Positions 17,653-26,113 of a DNA stretch of 64,000 bases are shown here, piece by piece. Location: assembly GCF_047301505.1 (NCBI RefSeq), contig NZ_CP154840.1, forward strand, positions 1,798,001-1,862,000. The letters are read 5' to 3'. The notes beneath the pieces are model-generated. The model was not told the DNA's origin, ran no database searches, and was given only the letters and a program-made list of their open reading frames with translations. The stretch is from Lysinibacillus_B sp031181585. GTDB taxonomy: Bacteria; Bacillota; Bacilli; Bacillales_A; Planococcaceae. Each line of letters starts with the position of its first letter. Position 1 is the first letter of the stretch. A program made the position numbers and the translations under genes.

Positions 17653-17802
17653 ATGCGTGTCAACATCACATTAGCGTGTACAGAAACAGGGGACAAAAAC
17701 TATATTACGACGAAAAATAAACGAAACAATCCTGAACGGTTAGAACTGATGAAATATAGTCCTCGTTTAAAACGTGTTACATTACATCGGGAAACGAAGT
17801 AA
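17653..17802 (+). CDS. rpmG: 50S ribosomal protein L33, zinc-independent (C-minus) type
   Basis: 49 aa (MRVNITLACTETGDKNYIT start, ending LKRVTLHRETK). It is clearly L33, but the two CxxC zinc-binding pairs of the C-plus form are absent, leaving a single Cys. In Bacillus the C-minus paralogue is Zur-controlled and replaces the zinc form in starvation, sparing zinc. The upstream Zur box and the zagA gene downstream support this role. AGAGGTGATCAT precedes ATG. Confidence 0.92.
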   Translation: MRVNITLACTETGDKNYITTKNKRNNPERLELMKYSPRLKRVTLHRETK

Positions 17803-17820
17803 AAAATTTTACGTATTTTT

Positions 17821-17841
17821 AAATCGTAATTATTACTTATT
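17821..17841 (+). promoter_or_regulatory. Zur box 2 (between rpmG and zagA)
   Basis: AAATCGTAATTATTACTTAT(T) keeps the whole left half and centre of the Zur consensus. It ends 9 nt before the zagA start and overlaps its leader, giving a second control point for the GTPase gene. Confidence 0.8.
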
Positions 17842-17850
17842 GGAGGGCAA

Positions 17851-19014
17851 ATGAAGAAAATACCTGTAACAGTGCTGAGCGGTTATTTAGGCGCCGGCAA
17901 AACAACGTTGTTGAACAGTATCCTTTCGAAAGCAACAGAAAGAATTGCTGTCATTGTGAATGATATGAGTGAGGTAAATATCGATGCAGCCCTTGTCGCA
18001 CGGTCCACGGAAAAATTAGTGGAGCTTTCGAATGGCTGTATTTGCTGCACCTTGCGTGAGGATTTATTAAAAGAAGTGGAGAAGCTGGTGAAGGCAGGCG
18101 ATATCGATGCCATTATCATTGAATCGACTGGCATTAGTGAACCCATACCGGTCGCCCAAACATTTACGTATATCGATGAAGAAACGGGTATCGATTTAAC
18201 AAAATTCTGTACATTGGATGCGATGATTACAGTTGTTGATGCCTACCGCTTTATGAATGATTATGCAAGCGGGGAGACGCTGCTGGATCGACAGCAAACA
18301 GCGGATGAGTTTGATGTACGGGATGTTTCGGATTTATTAATTGATCAATTGGAATTTGCCAACATCTTCGTCATCACAAAAAGCGAGCTGGTCGATGCAG
18401 CATACTTACAGCAATTTACAGCGTTTTTACAGCGCATCAATCCGAAGGCGGAGCAGCATATGGCAGTAAAAGGGGATATTGATCTTTCAAAACTGTTACA
18501 CCGCGGCATGTTTGATTTTGATGAAGCCTCAACGGGAGCTGGCTGGATTCGTGAGCTTGAGAACGAGCACATACCTGAAACAGAGGAATACGGGATTTCG
18601 TCATTTGTTTATCGCCGGAAGCGGCCGTTTCATCCCGAGCGCTGGCATGACTGGTTAGCCGAAATGCCGGTGGAAATTGTACGGGCAAAGGGCTTCTTCT
18701 GGCTGGCAACACGGGATATGCCCGGGCTTATATCACAGGCTGGGGTATCCATTCAATTTTCGGCTGCAGGTGAGTGGGTTGCGACCTTACCGCCTGAGGA
18801 GCAGAAGCAGATTTTAGCTGACGATGCGGAGCTTGCAGGTAAGTGGGACGACACGTTAGGCGACCGCGCTTCAGAAATTGTCTTTATTGGCATTGATATG
18901 GACAAAGAAGACGTGATTGCAGAGCTGGATGCGTGTCTTGTGACGGTTGAGGAATGGGCAGATGCTGATCAGCTTTCAGATCCATTGCCGAAATTTATCG
19001 AGGTAACAGCGTAA
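17851..19014 (+). CDS. zagA: CobW/COG0523 GTPase, zinc metallochaperone ZagA (YciC) type
   Basis: 387 aa. G1 P-loop GYLGAGKTT at residues 11-19, and the metal-binding CxCC motif (NGCICCTLRE) near 63-66. The switch region is ESTGISEP and the guanine-specificity region TKSE. The C-terminal CobW_C domain is about 255-370. In B. subtilis ZagA delivers zinc to FolE under zinc limitation and is Zur-repressed. The Zur box and the rpmG C-minus gene upstream make the zinc assignment firm compared with other COG0523 subgroups. Confidence 0.92.
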   Translation: MKKIPVTVLSGYLGAGKTTLLNSILSKATERIAVIVNDMSEVNIDAALVARSTEKLVELSNGCICCTLREDLLKEVEKLVKAGDIDAIIIESTGISEPIPVAQTFTYIDEETGIDLTKFCTLDAMITVVDAYRFMNDYASGETLLDRQQTADEFDVRDVSDLLIDQLEFANIFVITKSELVDAAYLQQFTAFLQRINPKAEQHMAVKGDIDLSKLLHRGMFDFDEASTGAGWIRELENEHIPETEEYGISSFVYRRKRPFHPERWHDWLAEMPVEIVRAKGFFWLATRDMPGLISQAGVSIQFSAAGEWVATLPPEEQKQILADDAELAGKWDDTLGDRASEIVFIGIDMDKEDVIAELDACLVTVEEWADADQLSDPLPKFIEVTA

Positions 19015-19079
19015 CGGTCTGTTTGGTGGGAGAGCGCTTTTTCTAGAAAAGGAAAGGCGTTCTTTCGTTGACTGGGGAT

Positions 19080-19267
19080 TGTCTAATAATGAGCGGGAAT
19101 TGTCTATTATCCTCGCAGGATTGTCCAATAACGTGTGGAAAGTGTCTATTAAGATGACAGGGTTGTCTAATAACGTGTGGAAAGTGTCTATAAGAAGACA
19201 GGGTTGTCCAATAACGTGTGGAAAGTGTCTATTAAGAAGACAGGATTGTCTAATAACATGTAAAAAG
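19080..19267 (+). repeat. Array of nine 21-nt direct repeats (array 2)
   Basis: Units begin at 19080, 19101, 19122, 19143, 19164, 19185, 19205, 19226 and 19247; all are 21 nt except the sixth (20 nt). Even and odd units alternate: TGTCYAATAACGTGTGGAAA and TGTCTATTAAGAAGACAGGR. The phase and core are the same as in array 1. It lies between the zagA stop and its terminator. A frame through it reads as a 14-residue repeat but lacks gene character. Confidence 0.9.
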
Positions 19268-19296
19268 AGCCGCCCGCTTGCAGGCAGCTCTTTTAT
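19263..19296 (+). terminator. Rho-independent terminator after zagA/array 2
   Basis: AAAAGAGC-C-GCC pairs with GGC-A-GCTCTTTT around an 8-nt loop. The AAAAAGAGC start resembles the sequence following array 1. Confidence 0.75.
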
Positions 19297-19321
19297 CCAC
19301 ACTGTAGGTAATTTCCCGAAG

Positions 19322-20302
19322 CTATTTAAAAAATTGCCCTACAAGACGGGGGATGAAAAGCAGAATCTCGCCGATCGTAAGGGCTGTATCAACTTTATCC
19401 ACCTTCTCGGCAGCGGTACTTTTCGGAGGAATATATGCAGATACGGTCTCCCCTTGAATAGGTTCTAGACCATCCTTAAAGCGGATGCGAATAGAAGTAC
19501 CCTTGTAGAAATCGGGGGAGTCCATCACCTGAAAATGCAGGTGAGGTTCTGACGAATTTCCGGAATTGCCGCAGCGTCCGATACATTGGCCTTCTGTTAC
19601 GGTTTCCCCTTCACGCACTTCAATGGAATGCTTTTGCAGGTGGGCAAGCATACTGTATTCCTTATGGTCATGTTCAATGACCACATAGTTTCCGGCAGGA
19701 TGTTCGGCATCCATCTCACCAGGTGTATTATCCTTTAGACCATCAATGACCTTTACAACTTTTCCGGCAGCCGGGGAAACAATCTCTTGATTAAACGCAT
19801 AGAAATTTTCATTGCGCAGCCGCGTTTCCTTGAAGGATGCGCCGTCTTTCACTTGAACCAGATCATAGGCGTAGCGCTGGTTTTCATAAGCGTAATGGTA
19901 ATTGATCAATTCATTCGTTCCGCCCCAAAAGACAAACCAGTCTCCCTTAATCGGCATAATGTATGAATTTTTTGTGAAGCGTTTATCACTAGCCGGATAG
20001 GTTATGTAAGGCTTCAGATAGAGACTCTGGATCATGCCATTTTGATCGAAAGAGACATGAATTGCTTTTTCATTTGATTGGTCCAGCCATAGGTACTGCA
20101 CAGTATGATCGATGGTTGTAGAAAGCTCCAGTTCGTAATGGGCCACTCCAGCATTAAAAGAGGCGGCTAGTTCCTGAAATTGTTCAAATGTAATAAGGTT
20201 TTGAAATTCCTTCGTTGTTTGTTTATAAATTTTTTCGAACTCACCTTGATGGAACTGGGCACCGAACTCACTTGGTTGAATAGATTCACGCAGCATCTTC
20301 AA
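19322..20302 (-). CDS. M23 family metallopeptidase with DUF3887-like N-terminal domain
   Basis: 326 aa. Residues about 10-100 resemble the DUF3887 fold (FHQGEFEKIYKQTTKEFQNL). The C-terminal LytM/M23 domain carries YAYDL as the first metal-ligand region and HLHFQV near 252-257 as the HxH ligands, with GNSGNSSEPHLHF typical. No signal peptide or membrane segment is visible, unusual for a peptidoglycan endopeptidase. It may act on another substrate or be exported otherwise. AAGGAGCGATTTGAAG precedes the start. Confidence 0.85.
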   Translation of the reverse strand: MKMLRESIQPSEFGAQFHQGEFEKIYKQTTKEFQNLITFEQFQELAASFNAGVAHYELELSTTIDHTVQYLWLDQSNEKAIHVSFDQNGMIQSLYLKPYITYPASDKRFTKNSYIMPIKGDWFVFWGGTNELINYHYAYENQRYAYDLVQVKDGASFKETRLRNENFYAFNQEIVSPAAGKVVKVIDGLKDNTPGEMDAEHPAGNYVVIEHDHKEYSMLAHLQKHSIEVREGETVTEGQCIGRCGNSGNSSEPHLHFQVMDSPDFYKGTSIRIRFKDGLEPIQGETVSAYIPPKSTAAEKVDKVDTALTIGEILLFIPRLVGQFFK

Positions 20303-20419
20303 ATCGCTCCTTCTTGGTTCACTATTTAGTAGGCAGTCTTTGTTTGATAATTACGGATGGAATTCAAAAAAGTTTCAATTAATGCCGATTTAAATAAAAA
20401 AGAAGTAGAGATAAAAAAA

Positions 20420-20449
20420 CCCTTTCCTAACATGTATTGTAGGAAAGGG
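20420..20449 (-). terminator. Rho-independent terminator (minus strand)
   Basis: CCCTTTCCTA pairs perfectly with TAGGAAAGGG; on the minus strand seven Ts follow. It closes the small membrane gene. Confidence 0.85.
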
Positions 20450-20455
20450 ATACGT

Positions 20456-20716
20456 TTACGGTTGATTCCAAAAGATGCCCATAAAAGCATAAAAACCGAT
20501 GAGGGCCACAGTGATAATAACAAGAAGGGCAATAGCAGCCGTCTTCCATATACCGTTATAGGCCATTAATGCAAAAATGATTGCGACAAAATACGAAACG
20601 ACAGAGATGAGGAATAAATAATCGGAATAGAAATCTGGAAACAATGTAATGAAAAAAGGAATCAAGCTGATGATGACAAACACAATCGATAACATACCTG
20701 CACGTTTTCTCAACAT
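20456..20716 (-). CDS. Small three-helix membrane protein
   Basis: 86 aa from ATG 20716, which has GGGAGGTAGT directly upstream on the minus strand. Three hydrophobic segments (about 8-25, 34-52, 60-80). Family not recognised. Monocistronic with its own terminator. Confidence 0.65.
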   Translation of the reverse strand: MLRKRAGMLSIVFVIISLIPFFITLFPDFYSDYLFLISVVSYFVAIIFALMAYNGIWKTAAIALLVIITVALIGFYAFMGIFWNQP

Positions 20717-21067
20717 ACTACCTCCCGTCTGCAAATAAAGAAGCAATCAAAAGTGAAGTAAGCACACTAATAAAGCAATACTCCTTAGAATCATCCCCGG
20801 AAAAAACATTTCGTCTCTACAAGACTTACTTGGTTGTTTTGCCAGCGAGACCATATGCTCTTGATAGAAAGGGGAGAGCGCTATTTGTGATCAATACTAG
20901 ATTTCAGCATCTCTGATAAATAGACTGCTAGTATTTGTTATGCGAAAAGTGCCGATAATATGTTACTCTACTAGAAAAACATAAATGATGGGATTACTAC
21001 CTGTTTGATTATGTCTATGTCCAGGGGAGTTCCGCTATAAGCAAGCGAGCATCAGTCCTATTCAGCC
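20717..21067. other. Intergenic region without a supported gene
   Basis: About 350 bp between two minus-strand genes. I found no ribosome site with a following frame, no clear terminator and no repeat shared with the rest of the window. Confidence 0.5.
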
Positions 21068-21844
21068 CTATTTGACAGCTGCCCAAATTGTCCAACGGTC
21101 CTTTTCGTTAATAGGGGTATCAGATAAAAAGGCCTTGTCTATATAGGTAACTAACACTTCTAACTCTTTCTCATCTAACTCATGTAAGATACTCCTGCCC
21201 GTTCTTTGCCGCATGTCTTGTAATAGATCCTCTTTATCGTCATAAACTTTACGCGTTTCCCATAGTTTGATCTCCCGAATATCTTTAAAACCAGCAGCTT
21301 GTAACGTTTCGATTACACGCCCGCTAGTGTGTCTGCGTTTCGTTTCTTTTTCCATTAAGTGTGGAAAGCATTCAAAGAAATAGCCTCTTATGTGATGGTT
21401 GTCTCCGCCGAGTAAACAATCATCCGGTGTACGATCCTGGATGATAAAATACCCGCCGCTTTTAAGGATTCGATAGGCTTCTTGAAAACAAGCCTGTAAA
21501 TCGCTAATGTGATGGATTAATGCTCTTTCAAGTATCAAATCAACTGCGTTATTGTCAAGACCAGTACGGAGGGCTGTGCCATATTGAAAGGCAATGCTTG
21601 GTGAGCTTTTACAGTTTTCGCGAGCTGCATCAAGCATTGTTTCCGAGAAGTCTACCCCAATAACAAAAGGGGCACCCATAGCGGAGAGGGCCTTTGAATA
21701 AATACCACCGCCGCATCCTACGTCTGCAGCTTTCTCGATTTTTTCGAATGGAACAAGCGCTGAAATAGTTTCATTCCAGGAACGGTCTACCTCTCTTGTC
21801 ATATAGCTGTTCCGGTTTTTGCCGTCGTGAAAGTCTATTGCCAT
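21068..21844 (-). CDS. Class I SAM-dependent methyltransferase
   Basis: 258 aa. Motif I ADVGCGGGIYSKAL near residues 38-51 binds S-adenosylmethionine, and GVDFSETMLDAARENC is the acidic-loop motif II. The segment ALIHHISDLQACFQEAYRIL and onwards is typical of the methyltransferase type 11 group. Substrate unknown. The same strand and close spacing with the VOC gene upstream suggest, but do not prove, co-transcription. Confidence 0.85.
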   Translation of the reverse strand: MAIDFHDGKNRNSYMTREVDRSWNETISALVPFEKIEKAADVGCGGGIYSKALSAMGAPFVIGVDFSETMLDAARENCKSSPSIAFQYGTALRTGLDNNAVDLILERALIHHISDLQACFQEAYRILKSGGYFIIQDRTPDDCLLGGDNHHIRGYFFECFPHLMEKETKRRHTSGRVIETLQAAGFKDIREIKLWETRKVYDDKEDLLQDMRQRTGRSILHELDEKELEVLVTYIDKAFLSDTPINEKDRWTIWAAVK

Positions 21845-21897
21845 GTGTCATCCCGCCCATCTTTTATAAATAGGAAAAACAAAGGAACAGCTAGCTT

Positions 21898-22260
21898 TTA
21901 CAACGGCTGAATCATCTCCACCCGGTTGCCGAACGGATCTCTGAATTCGAAGCGGTCAAAACCTGGAATCGGTACCGAATCAAGAATGTCGATTTTTTCT
22001 GCTTGCAGTTTCGTTCTCCAGTAGGCGAGTTCCTCTACCTCGTAGGCAATATGCGCTTTTGTCGTCAAGCGGTCAAAGCCATCCTCTGTACCAAGATGGA
22101 CATCACGATCCCCGACTTTTATCCAAAAGCCGCCTCTTCCTTTAAGAGCATCCGGTTTTTCGACTTCTTCAAAGCATAGTACCTCGCAGTAAAAATGTTT
22201 CGCTTTTTCTTCCGTCCCTTTTGGAATCGTGATTTGCACATGGTGAATCCCTTTGATCAT
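21898..22260 (-). CDS. VOC family (glyoxalase/dioxygenase fold) protein
   Basis: 120 aa, one VOC module pair. It starts IKGIHHVQITIPKGTEEKAK, with HVQI as the first metal-ligand strand, HIAYEVEE in the middle and FRDPFGNRVEMIQP at the end, the usual VOC signature. Substrate unknown. GGAGGAGAA precedes the start on the minus strand. Confidence 0.85.
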   Translation of the reverse strand: MIKGIHHVQITIPKGTEEKAKHFYCEVLCFEEVEKPDALKGRGGFWIKVGDRDVHLGTEDGFDRLTTKAHIAYEVEELAYWRTKLQAEKIDILDSVPIPGFDRFEFRDPFGNRVEMIQPL

Positions 22261-22397
22261 AGTTCTTCTCCTCCTTCATAATTTTTCCAAATATATGTCT
22301 ATCTTCACTATACTACATTCTTTGTATAAGTAAATTTTATAAAAATTATGAAATGACATAAGTTTAGTTTATGTTTCTGGCAGGAGGGAGAAGGATG

Positions 22398-23069
22398 TCA
22401 GCGGACCGGCTGCATTTTTACGCCTTTTATGATCAGCCAGAAGGCGAGGGAGAGTTCTGCCAGTACGCCGCAAATCGTAACAATGATCAGCAGGGTGCTT
22501 TCATAATCCATGTAGTTCCACAAAAGGAAGTAGGCAAGACTGTCTGCAGCATAAGCAATGGCAGCAAGTACGAGAAGGTAGCCAATGAGCTTTGGTACAT
22601 AGCCGCTTGACCGGATAATCAAATAGCCGAGAATGAATAAGTGAAGGGCAAAAAACATCAGGCTGATTAGCCATCCGTTAGTAAAGGAGTTTGTGAATAA
22701 AAGAATCTGATCAGCCGCAGTTGAAGATTCATCGTCCAGCATGTCAACGATCACAGCAAGGTGATAAAGAGAGGCACCGAATATGGCAGTATAGAGGAGT
22801 CGCAGCCAGGCGGCAAGTAAGGAAAGATTCAGGCTGATCGGCTTAAATAAGGTATAAAGAGCCCAGGCAACGACAACATCCAGTAGAAGTACGATAATAA
22901 AGCATACTAACCCAATACGGAGCAGCATTTCGTTTTCCACAAGATTGGCCGCAGTTTGTGCCGCGTTATGCTCAATGACGAGGCGGTTCAGAATCCCCTC
23001 ATTAGCGCATCCCGCCAGCACAGCCATCAGCAAAAGGCCCATGCCTGCAACCTTTGAATAAAAGCCCAT
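22398..23069 (-). CDS. DUF4386 family membrane protein
   Basis: About 223 aa from the first ATG after the conserved N-terminus; six membrane helices. The pattern (SKVAGMGLLLMAV start, a loop NLVENEMLLRIG, then helices with RLLYTAIFG) fits DUF4386. The strong ribosome site AAAGGAGG lies about 30 nt further upstream. There the in-frame codon at proper spacing is ATC (23093), so the true start may be that ATC. Function unknown. Confidence 0.65.
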   Translation of the reverse strand: MGFYSKVAGMGLLLMAVLAGCANEGILNRLVIEHNAAQTAANLVENEMLLRIGLVCFIIVLLLDVVVAWALYTLFKPISLNLSLLAAWLRLLYTAIFGASLYHLAVIVDMLDDESSTAADQILLFTNSFTNGWLISLMFFALHLFILGYLIIRSSGYVPKLIGYLLVLAAIAYAADSLAYFLLWNYMDYESTLLIIVTICGVLAELSLAFWLIIKGVKMQPVR

Positions 23070-23221
23070 CGAAGCATTCGGAATCCGGTTGATAACAATT
23101 CCTCCTTTACCTGGCGAACGATTAGCGATGATAAATAGGTATGAAAATAGCATATGGAATAGACCGAGCAGCGTTGGGGTGAGGAGAGTTCATGTGCATG
23201 CGAAATAAAAAGAAGTATGTT

Positions 23222-23707
23222 TTACAGCTTTCGTTTATAAAGAATTTGCTCAGCATCAAATCTTACAAGCCGTTCAACTGCCTGAAAACCAATCTTCTCT
23301 AATAGTCTGCATGACGGAAGGTTGGCTGCTTGTGTTTCAGCTACAAGCTCGGTTAACTGCAGGTCATAAGACGCAAAGTCGATGACCGCCTCTACACATT
23401 CCCGTGCATAGCCTTTACCCCACCAGTCAGGCAGCAGCTGATAGGAAATTTCAGTAGATATCCTGTCATGATGGATATCCAGTGAAAGAAGGCCGATAAA
23501 CGCATTTGTATCTTTCATTCGTGCAACAAAGTACGTACCGGCTGCCGGCGAAGTAACAATTTGCTGGAAATGTTCTTTTATGATGTCGGGGTCAACCGTA
23601 CCGCCTAAATACTTACGGACTTCTTCATTTGTATATAGACGGTTTACTCCGTCAAAATCATTTTCTTCTATTTTATATAATATGCAGCGTGTTGTTTGCA
23701 GTAACAT
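23222..23707 (-). CDS. GNAT family N-acetyltransferase (RimJ/RimL-like)
   Basis: 161 aa. The order of motifs is that of ribosomal-protein-type acetyltransferases: an N-terminal TTRCILYKIEENDFDGV, QLLPDWWGKGYARECVEAVI as the acetyl-CoA loop (GKGYA) about residues 91-110, and NLPSCRLLEKIGFQ near the end. Substrate unknown. Divergent from the next GNAT gene. Confidence 0.85.
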   Translation of the reverse strand: MLLQTTRCILYKIEENDFDGVNRLYTNEEVRKYLGGTVDPDIIKEHFQQIVTSPAAGTYFVARMKDTNAFIGLLSLDIHHDRISTEISYQLLPDWWGKGYARECVEAVIDFASYDLQLTELVAETQAANLPSCRLLEKIGFQAVERLVRFDAEQILYKRKL

Positions 23708-23805
23708 TTTTTCTTCCTCCTTTGCTATAGCAGCTATACTTGGTTCATATAATGGAAAAATTAGGTTATAATTGTATGATACAGCATGAGAAAGGAGAAG
23801 TATAG

Positions 23806-24297
23806 ATGAAGCTTCATATAGCGGAAATGACTGAAAAGAAAGCTGCTGAAATTCTTAGCTGGCGATATGAAACGCCATACGATTTTTATAATAATGAAGA
23901 TACAGCAGAAGGCAGGGCAGAGCTGTTGAACGGCTTTTATCATACGGTAGACCATGATGATAACGAGCTGATCGGCTTCTTTTGCACCGGCACATCTGCA
24001 CAAGTACCAATCGGCAGGGAATACGGACTATATGAGCACCGGTGTATCGACATGGGGCTCGGTATGCACCCCACGCTTACAGGGAAGGGTGGAGGAATCA
24101 CCTTTTGTACATATATCTTAAAAGAAATAGAGGCGCAGCATCCTGAACTGTCAATCAGGCTGACGGTCGCTGCATTTAACAAGCGGGCGATTCATCTTTA
24201 CGAAAAGCTCGGTTTTATGAAAGTAGAGGAGTTTTCTACAAGCACGGCTGATTTCGATATAATGATCCGAAACAGGGATGAGGTGCCAAAATCTTGA
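23806..24297 (+). CDS. GNAT family N-acetyltransferase
   Basis: 163 aa, with AAAGGAG upstream of ATG. The N-terminus (HIAEMTEKKAAEILSWRYE) and the GMHPTLTGKGGGITFCTYI loop (TGKGGG) are typical of this GNAT group. FNKRAIHLYEKLGF gives the C-terminal motif. It appears to head a short plus-strand run with the small membrane protein and CPBP protease genes. Confidence 0.85.
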   Translation: MKLHIAEMTEKKAAEILSWRYETPYDFYNNEDTAEGRAELLNGFYHTVDHDDNELIGFFCTGTSAQVPIGREYGLYEHRCIDMGLGMHPTLTGKGGGITFCTYILKEIEAQHPELSIRLTVAAFNKRAIHLYEKLGFMKVEEFSTSTADFDIMIRNRDEVPKS

Positions 24298-24341
24298 AAC
24301 CTTTCACAGGAAAGAACGTAAGGTAGGAAGGAGGTGATCGA

Positions 24342-24569
24342 ATGCACTATACAAGCCAATTTCATGCGATGGGCTGGCTGGGGATTGTAACGCCAATTTT
24401 CTGGATTCTCTGTTTTTATTTTACGCTCTTATATTTTCAGCATTTGAAGAATGGCGATGAAAAGCTGATTAAGCAGACTCGTTCAGCTGCTGTCATCTGT
24501 CTTGCTATCGCTTTGCTAATACCTGCGATTTCGAATTTCTATTTCATTAATCAAATGATGCAGCCGTAA
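24342..24569 (+). CDS. Small membrane protein
   Basis: 75 aa, two membrane helices (about 10-32 and 48-68) separated by a charged loop (KNGDEKLIKQTR). GGAAGGAGGTGATCGA is an excellent ribosome site. Family not recognised. It lies 44 nt after a GNAT gene and 38 nt before the CPBP gene. Confidence 0.65.
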   Translation: MHYTSQFHAMGWLGIVTPIFWILCFYFTLLYFQHLKNGDEKLIKQTRSAAVICLAIALLIPAISNFYFINQMMQP

Positions 24570-24607
24570 GTCATGAAATCTGAGTGAAGGGAAGGGGATG
24601 ATTCTCC

Positions 24608-25405
24608 GTGAAGGGACAGTTGGCTATTCGTAGGATAGACGCGGGCCAGACGGGTTTTGCTGGCTTGTTTTTCATTGGCTTGATTGCAGGCTCTGTTGAA
24701 TGGTGGCTGGTGGCGGGGCTCATCATCCTGCTGCTTGGCGGAATATATGCTGTCTATCCGGGTACGCGTTTTGTTACTGCATTATTTATCGGTTTCCTTA
24801 TTAGTTTTACGTTATTCCAGTTATTGAACGCCTGGATGGCAGAGACTGATCTGCAACGGGAATGGCGCATTATTTTCAATAGACTTTCCTTACTTATCAT
24901 CGTGCTGGGCCTATACATAACGCACCTGCTGCACAAACAGCCGATTTCTTTCTTTAACGCAAAGCCAAACTGGCATGCTTATGTGAAGCTGCCCTGGGCT
25001 GCTGTTCCGGTCTTTCGCTTTTGGCTGATTGGCCTGCTGGTGAATATCGCTGTCTACATTCCCTTTATCGTCATGCAGGGAGCAGAGGCGGTGAAATCGC
25101 TGCTCCTATTTGCTTTCTTATTCGCGCTTATCAATGCAGTGTTCGAGGAAATGATTTGGAGAGGACCGCTGTTTTCAAGCCTGCTTCGGCAAACGTCAGT
25201 TTCGTATGCGCTTATTGTAACAAGTGTTGGATTTGGCCTGCTGCATTTAGCAATCGGTATCCCGGTGGCCATCAGTCTGCTGTTTTCGATAGCCGGCCTG
25301 TTTTACGGAATCGTCGTCTACAAAACGAACAGCATTTACCCGGCGATCCTTTTCCATTTTGTGCTGAATATCGGCATGGTACTTAGCGGCTGGATATTAT
25401 CCTGA
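24608..25405 (+). CDS. CPBP family intramembrane glutamic endopeptidase
   Basis: 265 aa with about seven membrane helices. The three CPBP (Abi/CAAX protease) motifs are present: EEMIWRG near residue 179, a conserved His in GLLHLAIGI near 212, and HFVLN near 250. GTG start with AAGGGGATG upstream. Family members cleave prenylated or signal-derived substrates within the membrane; the substrate here is unknown. Confidence 0.85.
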   Translation: MKGQLAIRRIDAGQTGFAGLFFIGLIAGSVEWWLVAGLIILLLGGIYAVYPGTRFVTALFIGFLISFTLFQLLNAWMAETDLQREWRIIFNRLSLLIIVLGLYITHLLHKQPISFFNAKPNWHAYVKLPWAAVPVFRFWLIGLLVNIAVYIPFIVMQGAEAVKSLLLFAFLFALINAVFEEMIWRGPLFSSLLRQTSVSYALIVTSVGFGLLHLAIGIPVAISLLFSIAGLFYGIVVYKTNSIYPAILFHFVLNIGMVLSGWILS

Positions 25406-25417
25406 CGATACCAAAGG

Positions 25418-25456
25418 ATGTCTATTATCTGTCTGGACAGGTGATAGACATTTTTA
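25418..25456 (+). terminator. Long-stem terminator containing a repeat-like sequence
   Basis: ATGTCTATTATCTGT pairs with ACAGGTGATAGACAT over about 15 bp with two G-U pairs, followed by TTTTTAG. The ascending arm contains TGTCTATTATC, the same core as the 21-nt repeat arrays. Confidence 0.8.
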
Positions 25457-25583
25457 GTCTATCGCCTGAGCAAGCCAAAAGAATTTCATCAGTACATAAA
25501 CATGAAGTGGATTCCCTTTGGAATAGGATAGAAAGAGGAAGAGACTATTCCTGCATGAAAACAAATAGGAAGGGAGCTCTTAT

Positions 25584-26009
25584 GTGCTGGCTAGAAGAAT
25601 GGTATTGGCCACCGGGATCATCGTTCTTGGCGTAATCGGGGTTGTAGGGTATTCAACATATAGCGAGCGAAAATTTGTTGATACATTCATTACTGAAGAG
25701 CATTTCGATGAAAGGCTGAATCGGGTAACGATCTGGGAAACGAACAGCCATTTAAATGAAAGCATAGCCATTGCGAAACAACATGATGAACGCTTGGAAA
25801 AAGTAAGGGCAGCGCTGGAAGATTGGCACGTAAGGAAGACATTCTTTAAAAATATGGATTACGAAGAAGCGTATCAACTGGATATCTCTTATGGAGAAGA
25901 TACATTAACGATCCCAATCTCTTCGGATGGACTGATGAATATACAAGGACATACGTATGAACTTGTAAACGGCCCTCAAATTGAAGAACTGCTTGTTATA
26001 CTGGAATGA
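25584..26009 (+). CDS. Hypothetical membrane-anchored protein
   Basis: 141 aa from GTG 25584, with AGGAAGGGAG upstream. An N-terminal helix (residues 6-24) is followed by a charged extracytoplasmic region rich in Glu and Lys. No family recognised. An overlapping ATG (25582) and the frame beginning at 25441 are not used, because that frame starts inside the preceding terminator. Confidence 0.6.
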   Translation: MLARRMVLATGIIVLGVIGVVGYSTYSERKFVDTFITEEHFDERLNRVTIWETNSHLNESIAIAKQHDERLEKVRAALEDWHVRKTFFKNMDYEEAYQLDISYGEDTLTIPISSDGLMNIQGHTYELVNGPQIEELLVILE

Positions 26010-26060
26010 CGGGTTTAGTATGCAGAAAAGCTCATATTCTTGGCGAAGGTTATTATAAAG

Positions 26061-26093
26061 GAAGCGTATTTCGATTGTGAATACGCTTCTTTT
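26061..26093 (+). terminator. Rho-independent terminator
   Basis: GAAGCGTATT pairs with AATACGCTTC, then TTTT. Confidence 0.8.
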
Positions 26094-26113
26094 CATTTTT
26101 CCGGCCGCGGCTG

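Noticed and set aside
17322..19267. CRISPR array
   Set aside because: Units are back to back with no unique spacers, and there are no cas genes.
19079..19468. Protein with a 14-residue SNNVWKVSI repeat, and its antisense LLDNP-repeat frame
   Set aside because: Both frames are forced open by the 21-nt repeat, run through a terminator or into the M23 gene, and lack ribosome sites.
25441..25635. 64-codon frame after the CPBP protease
   Set aside because: It begins inside the terminator stem and overlaps the better-supported gene at 25584.
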